Numbered from the stretch's first letter, positions 18,729 to 28,760 are shown. The stretch: DNA of 64,000 nt from Ensifer adhaerens (GCF_002940685.1 NZ_PNFP01000015.1:62001-126000), one strand, 5' to 3'. Numbers and translations: made by a program. The notes: generated from the letters alone by a model not told the origin.

Positions 18729-18994
18729 GGGGCCTGATCCTTTGCACCAAGAAGCCCGCCGAGCGCCTCTTCGAGGATGGACATGTTGAGGTGATAGATG
18801 AGGCTCGTGCCGCGTCGCTCGACGGCGACGAGTTCGGCCTCGCGCAGCTTGTTGAAATGCACGGACAGCGTCGGCTTGGTCAGGTCGAAATGGTCGGCGA
18901 GTTCGCCGGCGCTCATCGGTCCAGCCTTGAGCAGCGTCAGGATCTGCCGCCGCGCCGGATGGGAAAGTGCCTCGAAAACCCTGTTGATCCGCAT
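18725..18994 (-). CDS. ArsR/SdpR-family transcriptional repressor
   Basis: 89-residue winged-helix regulator: MRINRVFEALSHPARRQILTLL (typical ArsR/SdpR N-terminus), recognition region MSAGELADHFDLTKPTLSVHFNKLREAELV, and wing VERRGTSLIYHLN. No metal-binding Cys box is present, which fits SdpR-type rather than metal-responsive members. It is the first gene of a two-gene operon with sdpI-like 18066-18728. The promoter just upstream carries a perfect palindrome between -35 and -10, so autorepression is likely. Confidence 0.85.
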   Translation of the reverse strand: MRINRVFEALSHPARRQILTLLKAGPMSAGELADHFDLTKPTLSVHFNKLREAELVAVERRGTSLIYHLNMSILEEALGGLLGAKDQAP

Positions 18995-19019
18995 CGCCTC
19001 GTTCGCCTTGCAAGGCCAA

Positions 19020-19048
19020 TATTTAGAAAATCATCTAATTAGAGTCAA
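19020..19048 (-). promoter_or_regulatory. sdpR-like promoter with internal operator palindrome
   Basis: On the minus strand TTGACT (19048-19043) is followed after exactly 17 bp by TAAATA (19025-19020), a near-consensus sigma70 promoter about 26 bp before the start codon. The spacer and the last -35 base form the perfect palindrome TCTAATTAGA (19034-19043), a good site for the encoded ArsR-type dimer. Confidence 0.75.
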
Positions 19049-19137
19049 TGCGAAATATGATGGGTAGTGCGGTGGGCGGAAATGAAATTGCCCGGCGTCC
19101 GGGGCGCCGGGCATTGGTGAAGCAGGTCCGAATAGGG

Positions 19138-20325
19138 TCAGCGCGCCGGTGCCGTCCTTCGCCATTGCGGCGCCCGCCAGATGGTGATGAACCGCAGCAC
19201 CCACTCGAGCGGCCCGTAAGCGAAGCGGGCCATCCACCAGCGGCTGGCAAAGAGCTGGGCAGTGAAGATGGCAAGGGCGATTGCCACTGTTACCAGCGGC
19301 GACACTTGGCCGATCAGGCCGAGGCCATAGCCATGGTAGATCAGCGCTGAAATCAGCGACTGCAACAGATAGTTGGAAAGCGCCATGCGCCCGGCCGGAG
19401 CCAGCAGATCGCGCAGGCGTTGGCCGGCTTTGGATCCGAAAAGCAGCATCATGCCCGCGACGTAGGCGCCGGTGAGAAAGGGGCCGGTGAAGAGCCCGAT
19501 CGAAAGCCCGATGATCGCGATTGGCGAATCGCGCATTTCAACGCTGGCATAGGCGTAGATGGCGGCGCCGGGCAGGCCGATCCACAGGCCGGCACGGATG
19601 AGACGGCGGAAGAGTTGCTGGTTCTCCTGCGGCCTTGCCAGCATCTTCTTGCGCCCGGCAATCAACCCGAGCAGGAACATCGCCAACGCGCAGGGCGCTT
19701 GCAGGAAGACAAGGATGATCCAGACCGAGGAAAGCTCCGTCAGGTGCTGGCCGATGATCGCGTTCCAGTCTCCGCGGAACGCGATCTCGGTCGCTTCCGC
19801 AGCAGCCAGGATCGCCGGGCGATCGAGCGGCATCGGATCCAGCGCAATGAGAATGCCAAGCGCGCCCCAGGCGATGGCGATCAGCATGACCAGCCACCTG
19901 GCCAGTCGCAAGAGGCCGGCGTCGCTGCGGTTGCGCAGCGCCAGCAGGACAAGGCCAAGCACGGCATAGGTGGTGAGGATGTCGCCGTGGAAGAGCAGGA
20001 CCGCATGGGCGAGCCCGATCAGCCACAGGCCGACCTGTCGCCTGAGAAGCCGCGGCACGAAGGCTTCGCCGGATTTTTCCGCCGAGCGCATCTGCAGGGT
20101 GAAGCTGTAGCCGAACAGAAACGAGAACAGCAGGTAGAACTTCATCTCGAAGAAGAGAGCGATCACGAGATGGACGGCGCGGTCGGCGGTGCCGCTGAAG
20201 GCGGGATCCGCGAGTTCCAGGCCATAGAAGGCTGAGGCAAAGGCCATGCTGTTGACGAGAAGAATGCCGAGCAGCGCAAAGCCGCGCAACGCGTCGACGT
20301 CGTCAATGCGATCGGGGGTGGTCAT
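19138..20325 (-). CDS. DUF418 domain-containing membrane protein
   Basis: 395 residues with about ten hydrophobic helices. The N-terminus DDVDALRGFALLGILLVN and the C-terminal block (ALSNYLLQSLISALIYHGYGLG, then FASRWWMARFAYGPLEWVLR) are diagnostic for the YeiB/DUF418 family, distant relatives of membrane acyltransferases. The biochemical activity of the family is not established. Encoded alone, divergent from nothing and preceded by a 252-bp region rich in inverted repeats. Confidence 0.88.
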   Translation of the reverse strand: MTTPDRIDDVDALRGFALLGILLVNSMAFASAFYGLELADPAFSGTADRAVHLVIALFFEMKFYLLFSFLFGYSFTLQMRSAEKSGEAFVPRLLRRQVGLWLIGLAHAVLLFHGDILTTYAVLGLVLLALRNRSDAGLLRLARWLVMLIAIAWGALGILIALDPMPLDRPAILAAAEATEIAFRGDWNAIIGQHLTELSSVWIILVFLQAPCALAMFLLGLIAGRKKMLARPQENQQLFRRLIRAGLWIGLPGAAIYAYASVEMRDSPIAIIGLSIGLFTGPFLTGAYVAGMMLLFGSKAGQRLRDLLAPAGRMALSNYLLQSLISALIYHGYGLGLIGQVSPLVTVAIALAIFTAQLFASRWWMARFAYGPLEWVLRFITIWRAPQWRRTAPAR

Positions 20326-20447
20326 TGATGGTCTCCGTTACGACAGGCGCAGGAGGAATGCGCCATAACCCTTTGAAATATTAGCTTCCGAGGCGATGGC
20401 GCCACTTCGGCCATCACCGAGGCTGGAGGCCGGCGACGCCATGGGTT

Positions 20448-20515
20448 GACGTTGCGCCTCCAACGTCTATTAATAAATAGACTAGTCAATCTAATTATTG
20501 ATGCGAAGCAACGTC
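20448..20515. promoter_or_regulatory. Cluster of inverted repeats upstream of the DUF418 gene
   Basis: Within 68 bp there are GACGTTG-N6-CAACGTC (20448-20467), GTCTATT-N4-AATAGAC (20465-20482), GACTAGTC (20480-20487), TCTAATTA (20490-20497) and a further CAACGTC (20509-20515). The TCTAATTA core is also the heart of the sdpR-like operator at 19034. Probably a multi-site regulatory region; the binding proteins are unknown. Confidence 0.5.
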
Positions 20516-20577
20516 AAGGGGGCGGCGGACCATATTCCGTCGGCCGTGTCAGAAGCTCGAGAAGATGCGGTTAGCGG

Positions 20578-21234
20578 TTAGTGGTTGCCGGTGTTGCGGT
20601 GGCGAAGCCAGGCGATTTGCCTGCGGGCGCGCAGAAGTGCGGTCAGCGCGGCGCCGGCGGAAACCAGCAGCAGGGCAATCCAGAGGATTTCGCCATCGCC
20701 GAGCCAGAGACCTTCAAAGGCGGACAGCACGGCAGCCAGCGTCATCGTCGCCATGCGGTGCTGCTTGGCCATCGGGCCGGAGAAGTCGCTCGGCCCGCCA
20801 TTGGCCCGGCCGAGCTCGCGCACATAGGCCGTCAGCACGGCAAAGGTGGCTGCCGCGAAGCCGAGGGCCGGAACACCGAGCCCGCATCCGGCACCGATGA
20901 AGATGAGGATGTCGGCGACCCGGTCGGGAAACTCGTTCCAGAACGGACCGTCGGCTTCGCCCTTGCCGCCCTCGACGGCTACCATGCCGTCGAAGAGGTT
21001 GCAGAGCAGGCGGAGCTGGCAGAAGAGGGCGGCGGCAATGTACAGAGCCGCCCGCGAACCATCTTCGGTTTCGCCGGCAAGCCAGAAGGAAAGCCCGGCC
21101 AGTGCCGCCGCCAGCATGCTCGCCTGCGAAATCCGGTTCGGCGTGACGTTCATCGATGCCAGGCGGCGTGCGATGGCCTGCGCCCAGCGGGTGTTGCGGC
21201 TTGCAAGCGGCCTGCGGTCACCGGTTTCGGTCAT
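20578..21234 (-). CDS. CDP-alcohol phosphatidyltransferase family protein
   Basis: 218 residues with several transmembrane helices. The family signature normally reads DG-x2-AR-x8-G-x3-D-x3-D; here it is degenerate but recognisable as LLCNLFDGMVAVEGGKGEADGPFWNEFPDRVADILIF (Asp-Gly ... Gly ... Glu-x-x-Asp), so the first motif carries MVA in place of the usual AR context. Its partner genes (CdsA-like, PlsC-like) confirm a phospholipid context. The head group is unknown. Start at ATG 21234; the start lies within the end of the upstream 132-residue gene (17-base overlap). Last gene of a four-gene operon. Confidence 0.75.
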   Translation of the reverse strand: MTETGDRRPLASRNTRWAQAIARRLASMNVTPNRISQASMLAAALAGLSFWLAGETEDGSRAALYIAAALFCQLRLLCNLFDGMVAVEGGKGEADGPFWNEFPDRVADILIFIGAGCGLGVPALGFAAATFAVLTAYVRELGRANGGPSDFSGPMAKQHRMATMTLAAVLSAFEGLWLGDGEILWIALLLVSAGAALTALLRARRQIAWLRHRNTGNH

Positions 21235-21616
21235 GGGGGCCCCGACTGATGGAATAGTTGTAGAGAGCGGCATAGCTGGTCGATACGACAAGCGGCAGCG
21301 CGATCGTCTTCAGGATCTCGGGCGTGCCGCTGGCGGCGTGGATCGCGACCAGGATTGCAGACGAGCCGAGGCACGCGGCGAGCGGCGGCAGGACCAGGCG
21401 CATGGCACCGCTGAACCGCCTGGAAAGCGCGTCGATCGCTGTCTTGAGGTAGAGCGTCAAGAGCGCCGAAAGCGTCCCTTGGACAACGCCGGCAAGGAGT
21501 GGCTTGGGCAGCGGGTGATGACGGTTGGCAAAGAGCGCCCAGCCGCCCATGGCAATAAAGGCGAAGGCCACATGCACGACGCCGCTTGACGCCAGTCCTT
21601 TCAGCTTGGCGGTCAT
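21218..21616 (-). CDS. Small unknown membrane protein in phospholipid operon
   Basis: 132 residues with about four hydrophobic stretches (VVHVAFAFIAMGGWALF, LLAGVVQGTLSALLTLYL, LVLPPLAACLGSSAILVAIHA, IALPLVVSTSYAALYNYSIS). I do not recognise a named family. I chose ATG 21616, which overlaps the cdsA-like stop by four bases; the longer upstream frame is a shadow of the cdsA-like gene. Its tight coupling on both sides suggests a subunit or chaperone of the neighbouring lipid enzymes. Confidence 0.65.
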   Translation of the reverse strand: MTAKLKGLASSGVVHVAFAFIAMGGWALFANRHHPLPKPLLAGVVQGTLSALLTLYLKTAIDALSRRFSGAMRLVLPPLAACLGSSAILVAIHAASGTPEILKTIALPLVVSTSYAALYNYSISRGPHDRNR

Positions 21617-22563
21617 GTCAGCGACCACCAGTAACGGGTCAGATGGAAGAAGATCGGCGCCGAGAAGACGACCGAATCGAGCCGGTCGATCAGGCCGCCA
21701 TGGCCCTCGATCAGGTGCCCCCAGTCCTTTACGCCGCGGTCGCGCTTGATGGCCGACATGACGAGCCCGCCGAAGAAGCCCATCAGGGTGATGATGAGCG
21801 ACATCAGCGCAGCCTGCATTGGTGTGAATGGCGTGATCCACCAGAGCGATGCGCCGATCAGCGTTGCGCTGGCGACGCCGCCAACGAAGCCTTCGACCGT
21901 CTTTGAAGGCGAAAGGGTGGGCGCGATCTTGGTTTTGCCGAAGAGCTTGCCCCAGACATATTGCAGCACGTCGCTCGACTGCACGACGATGACGAGGAAG
22001 GCGATGAGAAGCACGTTGCGTCCCTCATAGCCCGGGATCTGCAGCGTCAAGAGTGCCGGCACGTGCGAGGCGCAGAAGACGCAGATCATCAGCGCCCATT
22101 GCACTTCGGAGATCCTGAGCAGGAAGTCGCGGGTGTCGCCCCGCATCACCGCGACGATCGGCATCAGCAGGAAGGCGTAGACCGGCACGAAGATCGAATA
22201 GATGCCGTACTGTTCCGCCCAAAGCAGGAAGTAGTTGATCGGCAAAACGACGAAGAACGCGGCCGCGATCGCCCAATGGTCGCCGCGACGGGTGTTGATG
22301 AGCGTGATGAATTCGCGCAGTGCCGCAAACGAGCAGAAGGCAAAAAGCAGCAGCACGCCGACTCTGCCGGCGACGAAGGCGATCGCGATCAGGATCACCA
22401 TCGCCCACCAGGCCTTGATGCGGGCATTGAGGTTTTCGATCGCGCCGTTCGACCCGTCCGGCGAAAGCTTCCGCTTGAGCACGTAGCCGACGCTCGACGC
22501 CAGCACGAGAATGCCGCCGACGCCCAGGAGCAGTTTGAGCATGTCCAGGCTTGCCGTGCTCAT
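21613..22563 (-). CDS. Phosphatidate cytidylyltransferase (CdsA-like)
   Basis: 316 residues with about eight transmembrane helices. It makes CDP-diacylglycerol from phosphatidate and CTP. The C-terminal CDS signature is complete: SPSKTVEGFVGG followed by SAIKRDRGVKDWGHLIEGHGGLIDRLDS. A full-length housekeeping cdsA normally lies with the frr-uppS-dxr genes in alphaproteobacteria, so this is probably a second, specialised copy (inference). It overlaps plsC-like upstream (4 bases) and the unknown membrane gene downstream (4 bases). Confidence 0.88.
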   Translation of the reverse strand: MSTASLDMLKLLLGVGGILVLASSVGYVLKRKLSPDGSNGAIENLNARIKAWWAMVILIAIAFVAGRVGVLLLFAFCSFAALREFITLINTRRGDHWAIAAAFFVVLPINYFLLWAEQYGIYSIFVPVYAFLLMPIVAVMRGDTRDFLLRISEVQWALMICVFCASHVPALLTLQIPGYEGRNVLLIAFLVIVVQSSDVLQYVWGKLFGKTKIAPTLSPSKTVEGFVGGVASATLIGASLWWITPFTPMQAALMSLIITLMGFFGGLVMSAIKRDRGVKDWGHLIEGHGGLIDRLDSVVFSAPIFFHLTRYWWSLT

Positions 22564-23207
22564 GCATTGTCTTCCGTCGAGGAGGGGGAGAGCGCGAGCA
22601 GGGCCGCCTCGGCGCGGGCGATGAATTCGTCCTTCGTCTCCTGCGCCTTGAGGCGCATCGGTTCGCCGAAGGTTACGGTACAGATCAGCGGGATCGGCAC
22701 GAATTCCCCCTTCGGCATGACGCGGTTGAGATTGTTGATCCAGACGGGAACCAGCGCCACGTCCGGCCGCTTGCAGGCGAGATGATAAAGGCCGCTCTTG
22801 AAGGGCAGCATGCGCGCCTCGGTCTGGTTGCGGGTCCCCTCGGGAAAGAGGATGAGCGACGAGCCGTCGTTGAGCACCGTCGTCATCTGCTCGACCGGGT
22901 CCTGGGTGCGCGCTTCCGGGTCACGTTCGATCAGCACGGCGTCGAAGACGTCGCGGCCGATGAAGGCGGAAAGCTTCGATTTCAGCCAGTACTCTGCGCC
23001 CGCGACCGGCCGCGTGCGCTCTCGCAGCCACGGCGGCAAGACCGCCCAGATCAGCACGAAATCGCCGTGGCTGGAATGGTTGGCGAAGTAGATGCTCTGC
23101 TTCGGCGGCAGGCCGGTCTCATGCCAGATGGCACGGGCCGCCGTCAGTGCGCGCGCAAACATCATGATGGCGATGGAAGCCAGCTTGGCCGTCAAATCGC
23201 GAATCAT
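22560..23207 (-). CDS. 1-acyl-glycerol-3-phosphate acyltransferase (PlsC-like)
   Basis: 215 residues, membrane-associated acyltransferase that would produce phosphatidate for the adjacent CdsA-like enzyme. Motif I is NHSSHGD (HX4D), motif II around VFDAVLIERDP, motif III FPEGTRNQTEARMLPFKSG, motif IV VPVWINNLNRVMP. First gene of the four-gene operon plsC-like, cdsA-like, unknown, CDP-alcohol transferase, all with overlapping ends. No clear promoter is visible in the 528-bp region upstream. Confidence 0.88.
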   Translation of the reverse strand: MIRDLTAKLASIAIMMFARALTAARAIWHETGLPPKQSIYFANHSSHGDFVLIWAVLPPWLRERTRPVAGAEYWLKSKLSAFIGRDVFDAVLIERDPEARTQDPVEQMTTVLNDGSSLILFPEGTRNQTEARMLPFKSGLYHLACKRPDVALVPVWINNLNRVMPKGEFVPIPLICTVTFGEPMRLKAQETKDEFIARAEAALLALSPSSTEDNA

Positions 23208-23735
23208 GCGGTTTCAAATCCGGTTGGAACCGTCGGGTCGAAGCGTCCTGCAGAGCGTTTCGACCGAGTCCGGATGGGTTTCGACAATAGGATCAAGCGC
23301 TGCCCCTCAGACTGCGCCTGGCGTAACCCCAGGCTGCAATCGACCAACTTTACGCGATTGTGACCGCTTCTCAAGCGGTTGAAATCATACGCAACAGGAT
23401 AACGTGTCGGACACCGAGAATATTCGCTTGTGCTTGAGAAGAGGTCGAATGCAGTGCGACGCCACGCCACGGTCGGCGCGCTCGGAACCGTCGGGCGTCG
23501 CCATTGACCGCCAATCTTCCGCCCGCTAGCTTGCGGGTCCACACAGAGGAGCGTCGTCCAATGCGCCAGTAATGCCCGGTGAGAACCGTATTCGCCTCAA
23601 CTTCGCTTGCGAAGGGGACGGACGATGGCATTGCTGTGATCCGCATTGACGGACAGACGCCGAGGCATTTCTTGCCTGCGATCCCCATTTCCATTCGTGA
23701 GCGGTCAAACATGGACAAAGTTCCAGGGACTGAAC
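23208..23735. other. 528-bp region without a recognisable gene
   Basis: Between the divergent plsC-like and methyltransferase genes. I find no protein-like frame on either strand. Small hairpins are present: GCCTGG/CCAGGC (23316-23334), ACCGCTT-CTC-AAGCGGT (23363-23379) and CCCGC/GCGGG (23522-23537). An untested small RNA or promoter region is possible; I see no convincing -35/-10 pair. Confidence 0.5.
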
Positions 23736-24545
23736 ATGCAAGATATTTCCTCCAATCTCGATATCATCGATCACAACCGCCAAGCCTGGGACAGGCAGGC
23801 AAGTCAGGACTGCCAGTGGTCTCGCCCGGTGACGCCGGAGATGATCGCCGCTGCCCGTGAAGGGCAATGGCAGGCGCGGCTGACGCCCGGCGATCTGCCG
23901 AAGGGCTGGCTGCCTGACGTCAGGAGCAAGACGATCCTGTGCCTGGCGTCAGCGGGCGGCCAACAGGCGCCGATCCTTGCGGCGGCCGGCGCTGACGTCA
24001 CCGTTTTCGACATTTCCAAGGGGCAACTTGATCAGGACCGGCATGTCGCCGAACGCGAGGGGCTGTCGCTTTCGACTGTGCAGGGCGACATGCGCGACCT
24101 CTCGGTGTTTGCGGATGGGACCTTCGACATCGTCTTTCACCCGATCTCCAATCTCTATGTTCCCGATGTCCGGCCGGTCTGGCGGGAATGCCACCGGGTG
24201 CTGAAGACCGGCGGGCGGCTGCTTTCGAGCTTCTACAATCCGATCGTTTTCGTCGGCGACCGGAATCCTGCTTATGCGGAAGAGGGGCTCATCCGGCCGG
24301 CTTACCGGCTCCCCTTTGCCGAGTCGGAGCATCTCGCCCCCGATGCCGTGCAGGCCAAGGTCGATCGGGGAGAAGCTCTGGTGTTCGGGCACAGCCTGTC
24401 TGCGCAGATCGAGGGGCAATTGCAGGCGGGTTTCCTGCTGGCCGGCTTCCACGAGGATTGGCAGCCGTCGGCTCGCTTCCTGATCGACAGGTTCGTGCCG
24501 ACCTTCATCGCCACCTTTGCCATCAAGAGCGATCTCGGCCTCTGA
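23736..24545 (+). CDS. SAM-dependent methyltransferase (class I)
   Basis: 269 residues. Motif I is TILCLASAGGQQAPILAAAGADVTVFDISKGQL; it has an ASAGGQQ loop rather than GxGxG, a variant found in a group of putative methyltransferases. The motif III region HRVLKTGGRLLSSFYNP and motif II FDIVFHPISNLYVPDV are clear. The N-terminus NRQAWDRQA resembles the methyltransferase at 11053 (NRLSWN). ATG 23736 is preceded by AGGGA; the longer upstream frame is not protein-like. Substrate unknown. Confidence 0.7.
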   Translation: MQDISSNLDIIDHNRQAWDRQASQDCQWSRPVTPEMIAAAREGQWQARLTPGDLPKGWLPDVRSKTILCLASAGGQQAPILAAAGADVTVFDISKGQLDQDRHVAEREGLSLSTVQGDMRDLSVFADGTFDIVFHPISNLYVPDVRPVWRECHRVLKTGGRLLSSFYNPIVFVGDRNPAYAEEGLIRPAYRLPFAESEHLAPDAVQAKVDRGEALVFGHSLSAQIEGQLQAGFLLAGFHEDWQPSARFLIDRFVPTFIATFAIKSDLGL

Positions 24546-24754
24546 CGTAATCGTTTTGGGGAATGCGCGCGCTTTCTGGTGCGCACCACCCACGGAGCAA
24601 TCGCGGCGTCTGCGATAACCCGCGGTTGCTTTTCAGGGCAATGCTGCTCGTCGATCATCGTGCCGTGTTACGCAGCGTTACTGTTACGTACTCGCCAAGG
24701 CGCCGGTTTCGTACTTTTCTGTTAGGCAGCGAAACTGGAAAGGGGTCAATCCGT

Positions 24755-24925
24755 ATGCGCTTCATCGCTTTGTTGTTCGTGCCTTTGGCGGTCGCCGTGC
24801 TGGGGCTTTCGGGTTGTGCCTCGACGTCCTCGACCAATACGTCCTACACCCAGCCCCAGACGTTCGCCCCCGGTCTCGGTGCGGGGAACACGGCCAACGC
24901 CACGACGGCGCCGGGCTACTACTGA
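24755..24925 (+). CDS. Small lipoprotein
   Basis: 56-residue predicted lipoprotein: lipid signal peptide RFIALLFVPLAVAVLGLSGC with a lipobox LSGC, then a Ser/Thr/Gln-rich 36-residue mature part (CASTSSTNTSYTQPQ...) ending PGYY. ATG 24755 has GAAAGGGG upstream. Similar entericidin-sized lipoproteins of unknown function are common in rhizobia. Upstream, three GTTAC units (24667-24691) are spaced by a few bases. Confidence 0.65.
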   Translation: MRFIALLFVPLAVAVLGLSGCASTSSTNTSYTQPQTFAPGLGAGNTANATTAPGYY

Positions 24926-25106
24926 CCTTCCGGCGGTTCGTCTCCCGCTGACAGGCATAATCCGCGGCGGGCGCAGCAGGCCGCGGACAGCTCCCGTTTG
25001 CGGCAACGGCCCGAACGCGGACCGCCGATCCGCTCCCTGGCGGTGACCCGGCTTGCATTCGCCGGCCAAAAGTTGCAAACAGCGGCGAACCATCAGGGAA
25101 CACGCC

Positions 25107-25997
25107 ATGAGCCTCTCCAAGCGCACCACCCGCCCGCTCGATCACCTCGTGCTGCCGGTGGATACGCTTACCCAGGCGCGGCGTCGGCTTTCCGATCTCG
25201 GTTTTACCGTCGCCGACGATGCCCGCCATCCCTTCGGCACCGAAAATGCCTGCGTCTTCTTTGCCGACGGCACCTATCTCGAACCTCTGGCCGTTGCATC
25301 CCGCGAGGAATGCGAGGCGGCAGCACTCGACGGCAACGTCTTTGTGGCGCGCGATCAGGCGTTTCGTTTCCGCCAGGGGCCGGAAGGTCTTTCGGCGCTG
25401 GTCTTTGGCACCGAGGATGCGGCGAGCGATCACATGCGTTTCCGGGCGTGCGGCATTTCCGGCGGTGACATGCTGGAATTTTCCCGGCCGATGAAGCTGC
25501 CGGATGGCCGCGAAGGTCTGGGCTCGTTCCGCCTTGCCTTTGCTGCCGACCTGCGTTCGCCGGATCTCTTCCTTTTCAACTGTCAGCGCGTGCGGGCGCT
25601 GCCCACGGATCGGGCGGCACTGGAGCGGCACGACAACGGCGTGATCGGCATAAGCGAAGTGGTTCTGTCGGAAACCAATCCGACCGATTTCCAGTATCTG
25701 CTGCAGGAAGCGGTCGACGAGCGCGAGGTCACGGCCCATTCCTTCGGCATGGATGTCGCGACCACCAATGCCAAGATCTCGGTGCTGAGCGCCGCCGGCA
25801 TGGAAGCCTTCTTCGGCCGCTCGGTGCACAATGCCGAACGCGGCTTGCGTGGACGGGCGGTCGTGTTCCGCGTTGCCGATCTCGAGGCGACGCGTGCGCT
25901 GTTTGCTGAGTACGATATCGAATTTGCAGAAATGGGCGGGCGCCTCATTGTTCCCGAAATGCCGGGGCAAGGGGTGATCTTCGCGTTTGGAGCTTGA
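25107..25997 (+). CDS. Glyoxalase-like (VOC) domain protein
   Basis: 296 residues. The N-terminal [54 protein letters not shown] is a typical glyoxalase-like/VOC first half, and a second, weaker half begins around [26 protein letters not shown] and ends [24 protein letters not shown]. The His of the metal site is visible in LDHLVL. The family contains lyases and dioxygenases; substrate unknown. The stop overlaps the kdsA start (TGATG), an odd coupling of an unknown enzyme to LPS core biosynthesis that appears conserved in rhizobia as far as I recall. Confidence 0.7.
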   Translation: MSLSKRTTRPLDHLVLPVDTLTQARRRLSDLGFTVADDARHPFGTENACVFFADGTYLEPLAVASREECEAAALDGNVFVARDQAFRFRQGPEGLSALVFGTEDAASDHMRFRACGISGGDMLEFSRPMKLPDGREGLGSFRLAFAADLRSPDLFLFNCQRVRALPTDRAALERHDNGVIGISEVVLSETNPTDFQYLLQEAVDEREVTAHSFGMDVATTNAKISVLSAAGMEAFFGRSVHNAERGLRGRAVVFRVADLEATRALFAEYDIEFAEMGGRLIVPEMPGQGVIFAFGA

Positions 25998-26839
25998 TGA
26001 TGAAAACCAATGCCAGAGTCGTTGTCGGTGAGGGCGCCCACCAGGTCGCCTTCTCGCAAACCGAAAAGCTGTCGCTGATCGCCGGCCCCTGCCAGATGGA
26101 AAGCCGCGAGCACGCCTTCATGATGGCGGGCGCGCTTTCCGAACTCTGCAAGAAGCTTGGCCTCGGTCTCGTCTACAAGTCCTCCTTCGACAAGGCCAAC
26201 CGCACCTCGCTTTCCGGCAAGCGCGGCATCGGGCTTGAGAAGGCGATGGAAATCTTCGCCGACCTCAAGAAGGAATTCGGCTTTCCGGTTCTGACCGACA
26301 TTCACACCGAAGAGCAGTGCGCGCTTGTCGCCCCGACGGTCGATATCCTGCAGATCCCGGCCTTCCTGTCGCGCCAGACCGACCTTCTGGTCGCCGCCGC
26401 CAAGACCGGCCGGGCGATCAACGTCAAGAAGGGCCAGTTCCTGGCGCCCTGGGACATGAAGAACGTGCTGGCGAAATTCACCGACAGCGGCAACCCCAAT
26501 GTCATGCTCTGCGAGCGCGGTGCCTCTTTCGGCTACAACACGCTTGTCTCCGACATGCGCTCGTTGCCGATCATGGCTTCGCTCGGCGCACCCGTCGTTT
26601 TCGACGCCACCCACTCGGTGCAGCAGCCGGGCGGGCAGGGCGGCTCTTCCGGCGGCCAGCGCGAATTCGTCGAGACGCTCGCACGCGCTGCCGTTGCCGT
26701 CGGTGTTGCCGGTGTCTTCGTAGAAACCCATGAAGACCCGGACAACGCGCCCTCCGACGGCCCCAACATGGTGCATCTGAAGGACATGCCGCGGCTGCTC
26801 GAAAAGCTGCTCGCCTTCGACGCGATCGCCAAGGATTGA
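25997..26839 (+). CDS. kdsA: 3-deoxy-D-manno-octulosonate 8-phosphate synthase
   Basis: 280 residues. Condenses phosphoenolpyruvate and arabinose 5-phosphate to Kdo 8-phosphate for lipid A-core synthesis. Diagnostic blocks: [95 protein letters not shown] and [19 protein letters not shown]. The start is ATG 25997 or 26000, both next to the overlapping VOC stop. Confidence 0.95.
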   Translation: MMKTNARVVVGEGAHQVAFSQTEKLSLIAGPCQMESREHAFMMAGALSELCKKLGLGLVYKSSFDKANRTSLSGKRGIGLEKAMEIFADLKKEFGFPVLTDIHTEEQCALVAPTVDILQIPAFLSRQTDLLVAAAKTGRAINVKKGQFLAPWDMKNVLAKFTDSGNPNVMLCERGASFGYNTLVSDMRSLPIMASLGAPVVFDATHSVQQPGGQGGSSGGQREFVETLARAAVAVGVAGVFVETHEDPDNAPSDGPNMVHLKDMPRLLEKLLAFDAIAKD

Positions 26840-26871
26840 GCTGCCAGCGGCGTTCCGTGAAATTTTCATGA

Positions 26872-28251
<1,380 letters not shown>

Positions 28252-28281
28252 TCGCTGCCTGATTTTCGTCTGAAAACTGAG

Positions 28282-28320
28282 CCCGCCCACACGGCCCCGT
28301 GTGGGCGGGTTTCTATTTTC
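28282..28320 (+). terminator. Intrinsic terminator after eno
   Basis: CCCGCCCACAC (28282-28292) and GTGTGGGCGGG (28299-28309) form an 11-bp perfect stem with a 6-base loop, followed by TTTCTATTTTC. Confidence 0.9.
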
Positions 28321-28397
28321 CTGCCGTTCATGGTCAACGGTCGGTTAATCAATCGCCGCTAATCTGATTGCCGTACTGCGTATCAGGGCGTGAATGT

Positions 28398-28718
28398 ATG
28401 TGGACACGGCATCATAAGAAACGGAAACTGGGTCGGCTGGTGATGCCGCTGATCGCGGTCGCCTTTCTTTCCTACTTCGGCTATCATTCCATTCACGGCG
28501 GCTATGGCCTGAAGGCGACCGAGCAATTCGATCGCCAGATCGTCGAGCGGCAGGCGCGGCTGGATGAGCTCACGAAGCAGCGAATGATCCTCGAAAAGGA
28601 GGTTCAGCTGATGAGTGATGGGTCGCTGGAACGGGACATGCTGGATGAAAAGGCTCGCCTCGCGCTGAACATGTCGCGAAGTGACGAGATCGTTATTTTC
28701 CACCGTGCCGCAAATTAA
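28398..28718 (+). CDS. FtsB/DivIC-family septum formation initiator
   Basis: 106 residues: short cytosolic basic N-terminus (WTRHHKKRKLGRL), one transmembrane helix (VMPLIAVAFLSYFGYHSI), then a periplasmic coiled coil (FDRQIVERQARLDELTKQRMILEKEVQLM) and the FtsB-type end LDEKARLALNMSRSDEIVIFH. Such proteins bridge FtsQ and FtsL in the divisome. Position between eno and pdhA is the same as ftsB downstream of eno in many proteobacteria. Short size and the coiled coil make other assignments unlikely. Confidence 0.82.
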   Translation: MWTRHHKKRKLGRLVMPLIAVAFLSYFGYHSIHGGYGLKATEQFDRQIVERQARLDELTKQRMILEKEVQLMSDGSLERDMLDEKARLALNMSRSDEIVIFHRAAN

Positions 28719-28760
28719 CCTGAATTCAGTTAATTGAAATTTGTAAAGTAAAATCAATAG

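Noticed and set aside
23371-23718. 115-codon minus-strand frame in the gene-free region
   Set aside because: No ribosome-binding site, no domain, low-complexity basic composition, and it overlaps the start of the methyltransferase leader.
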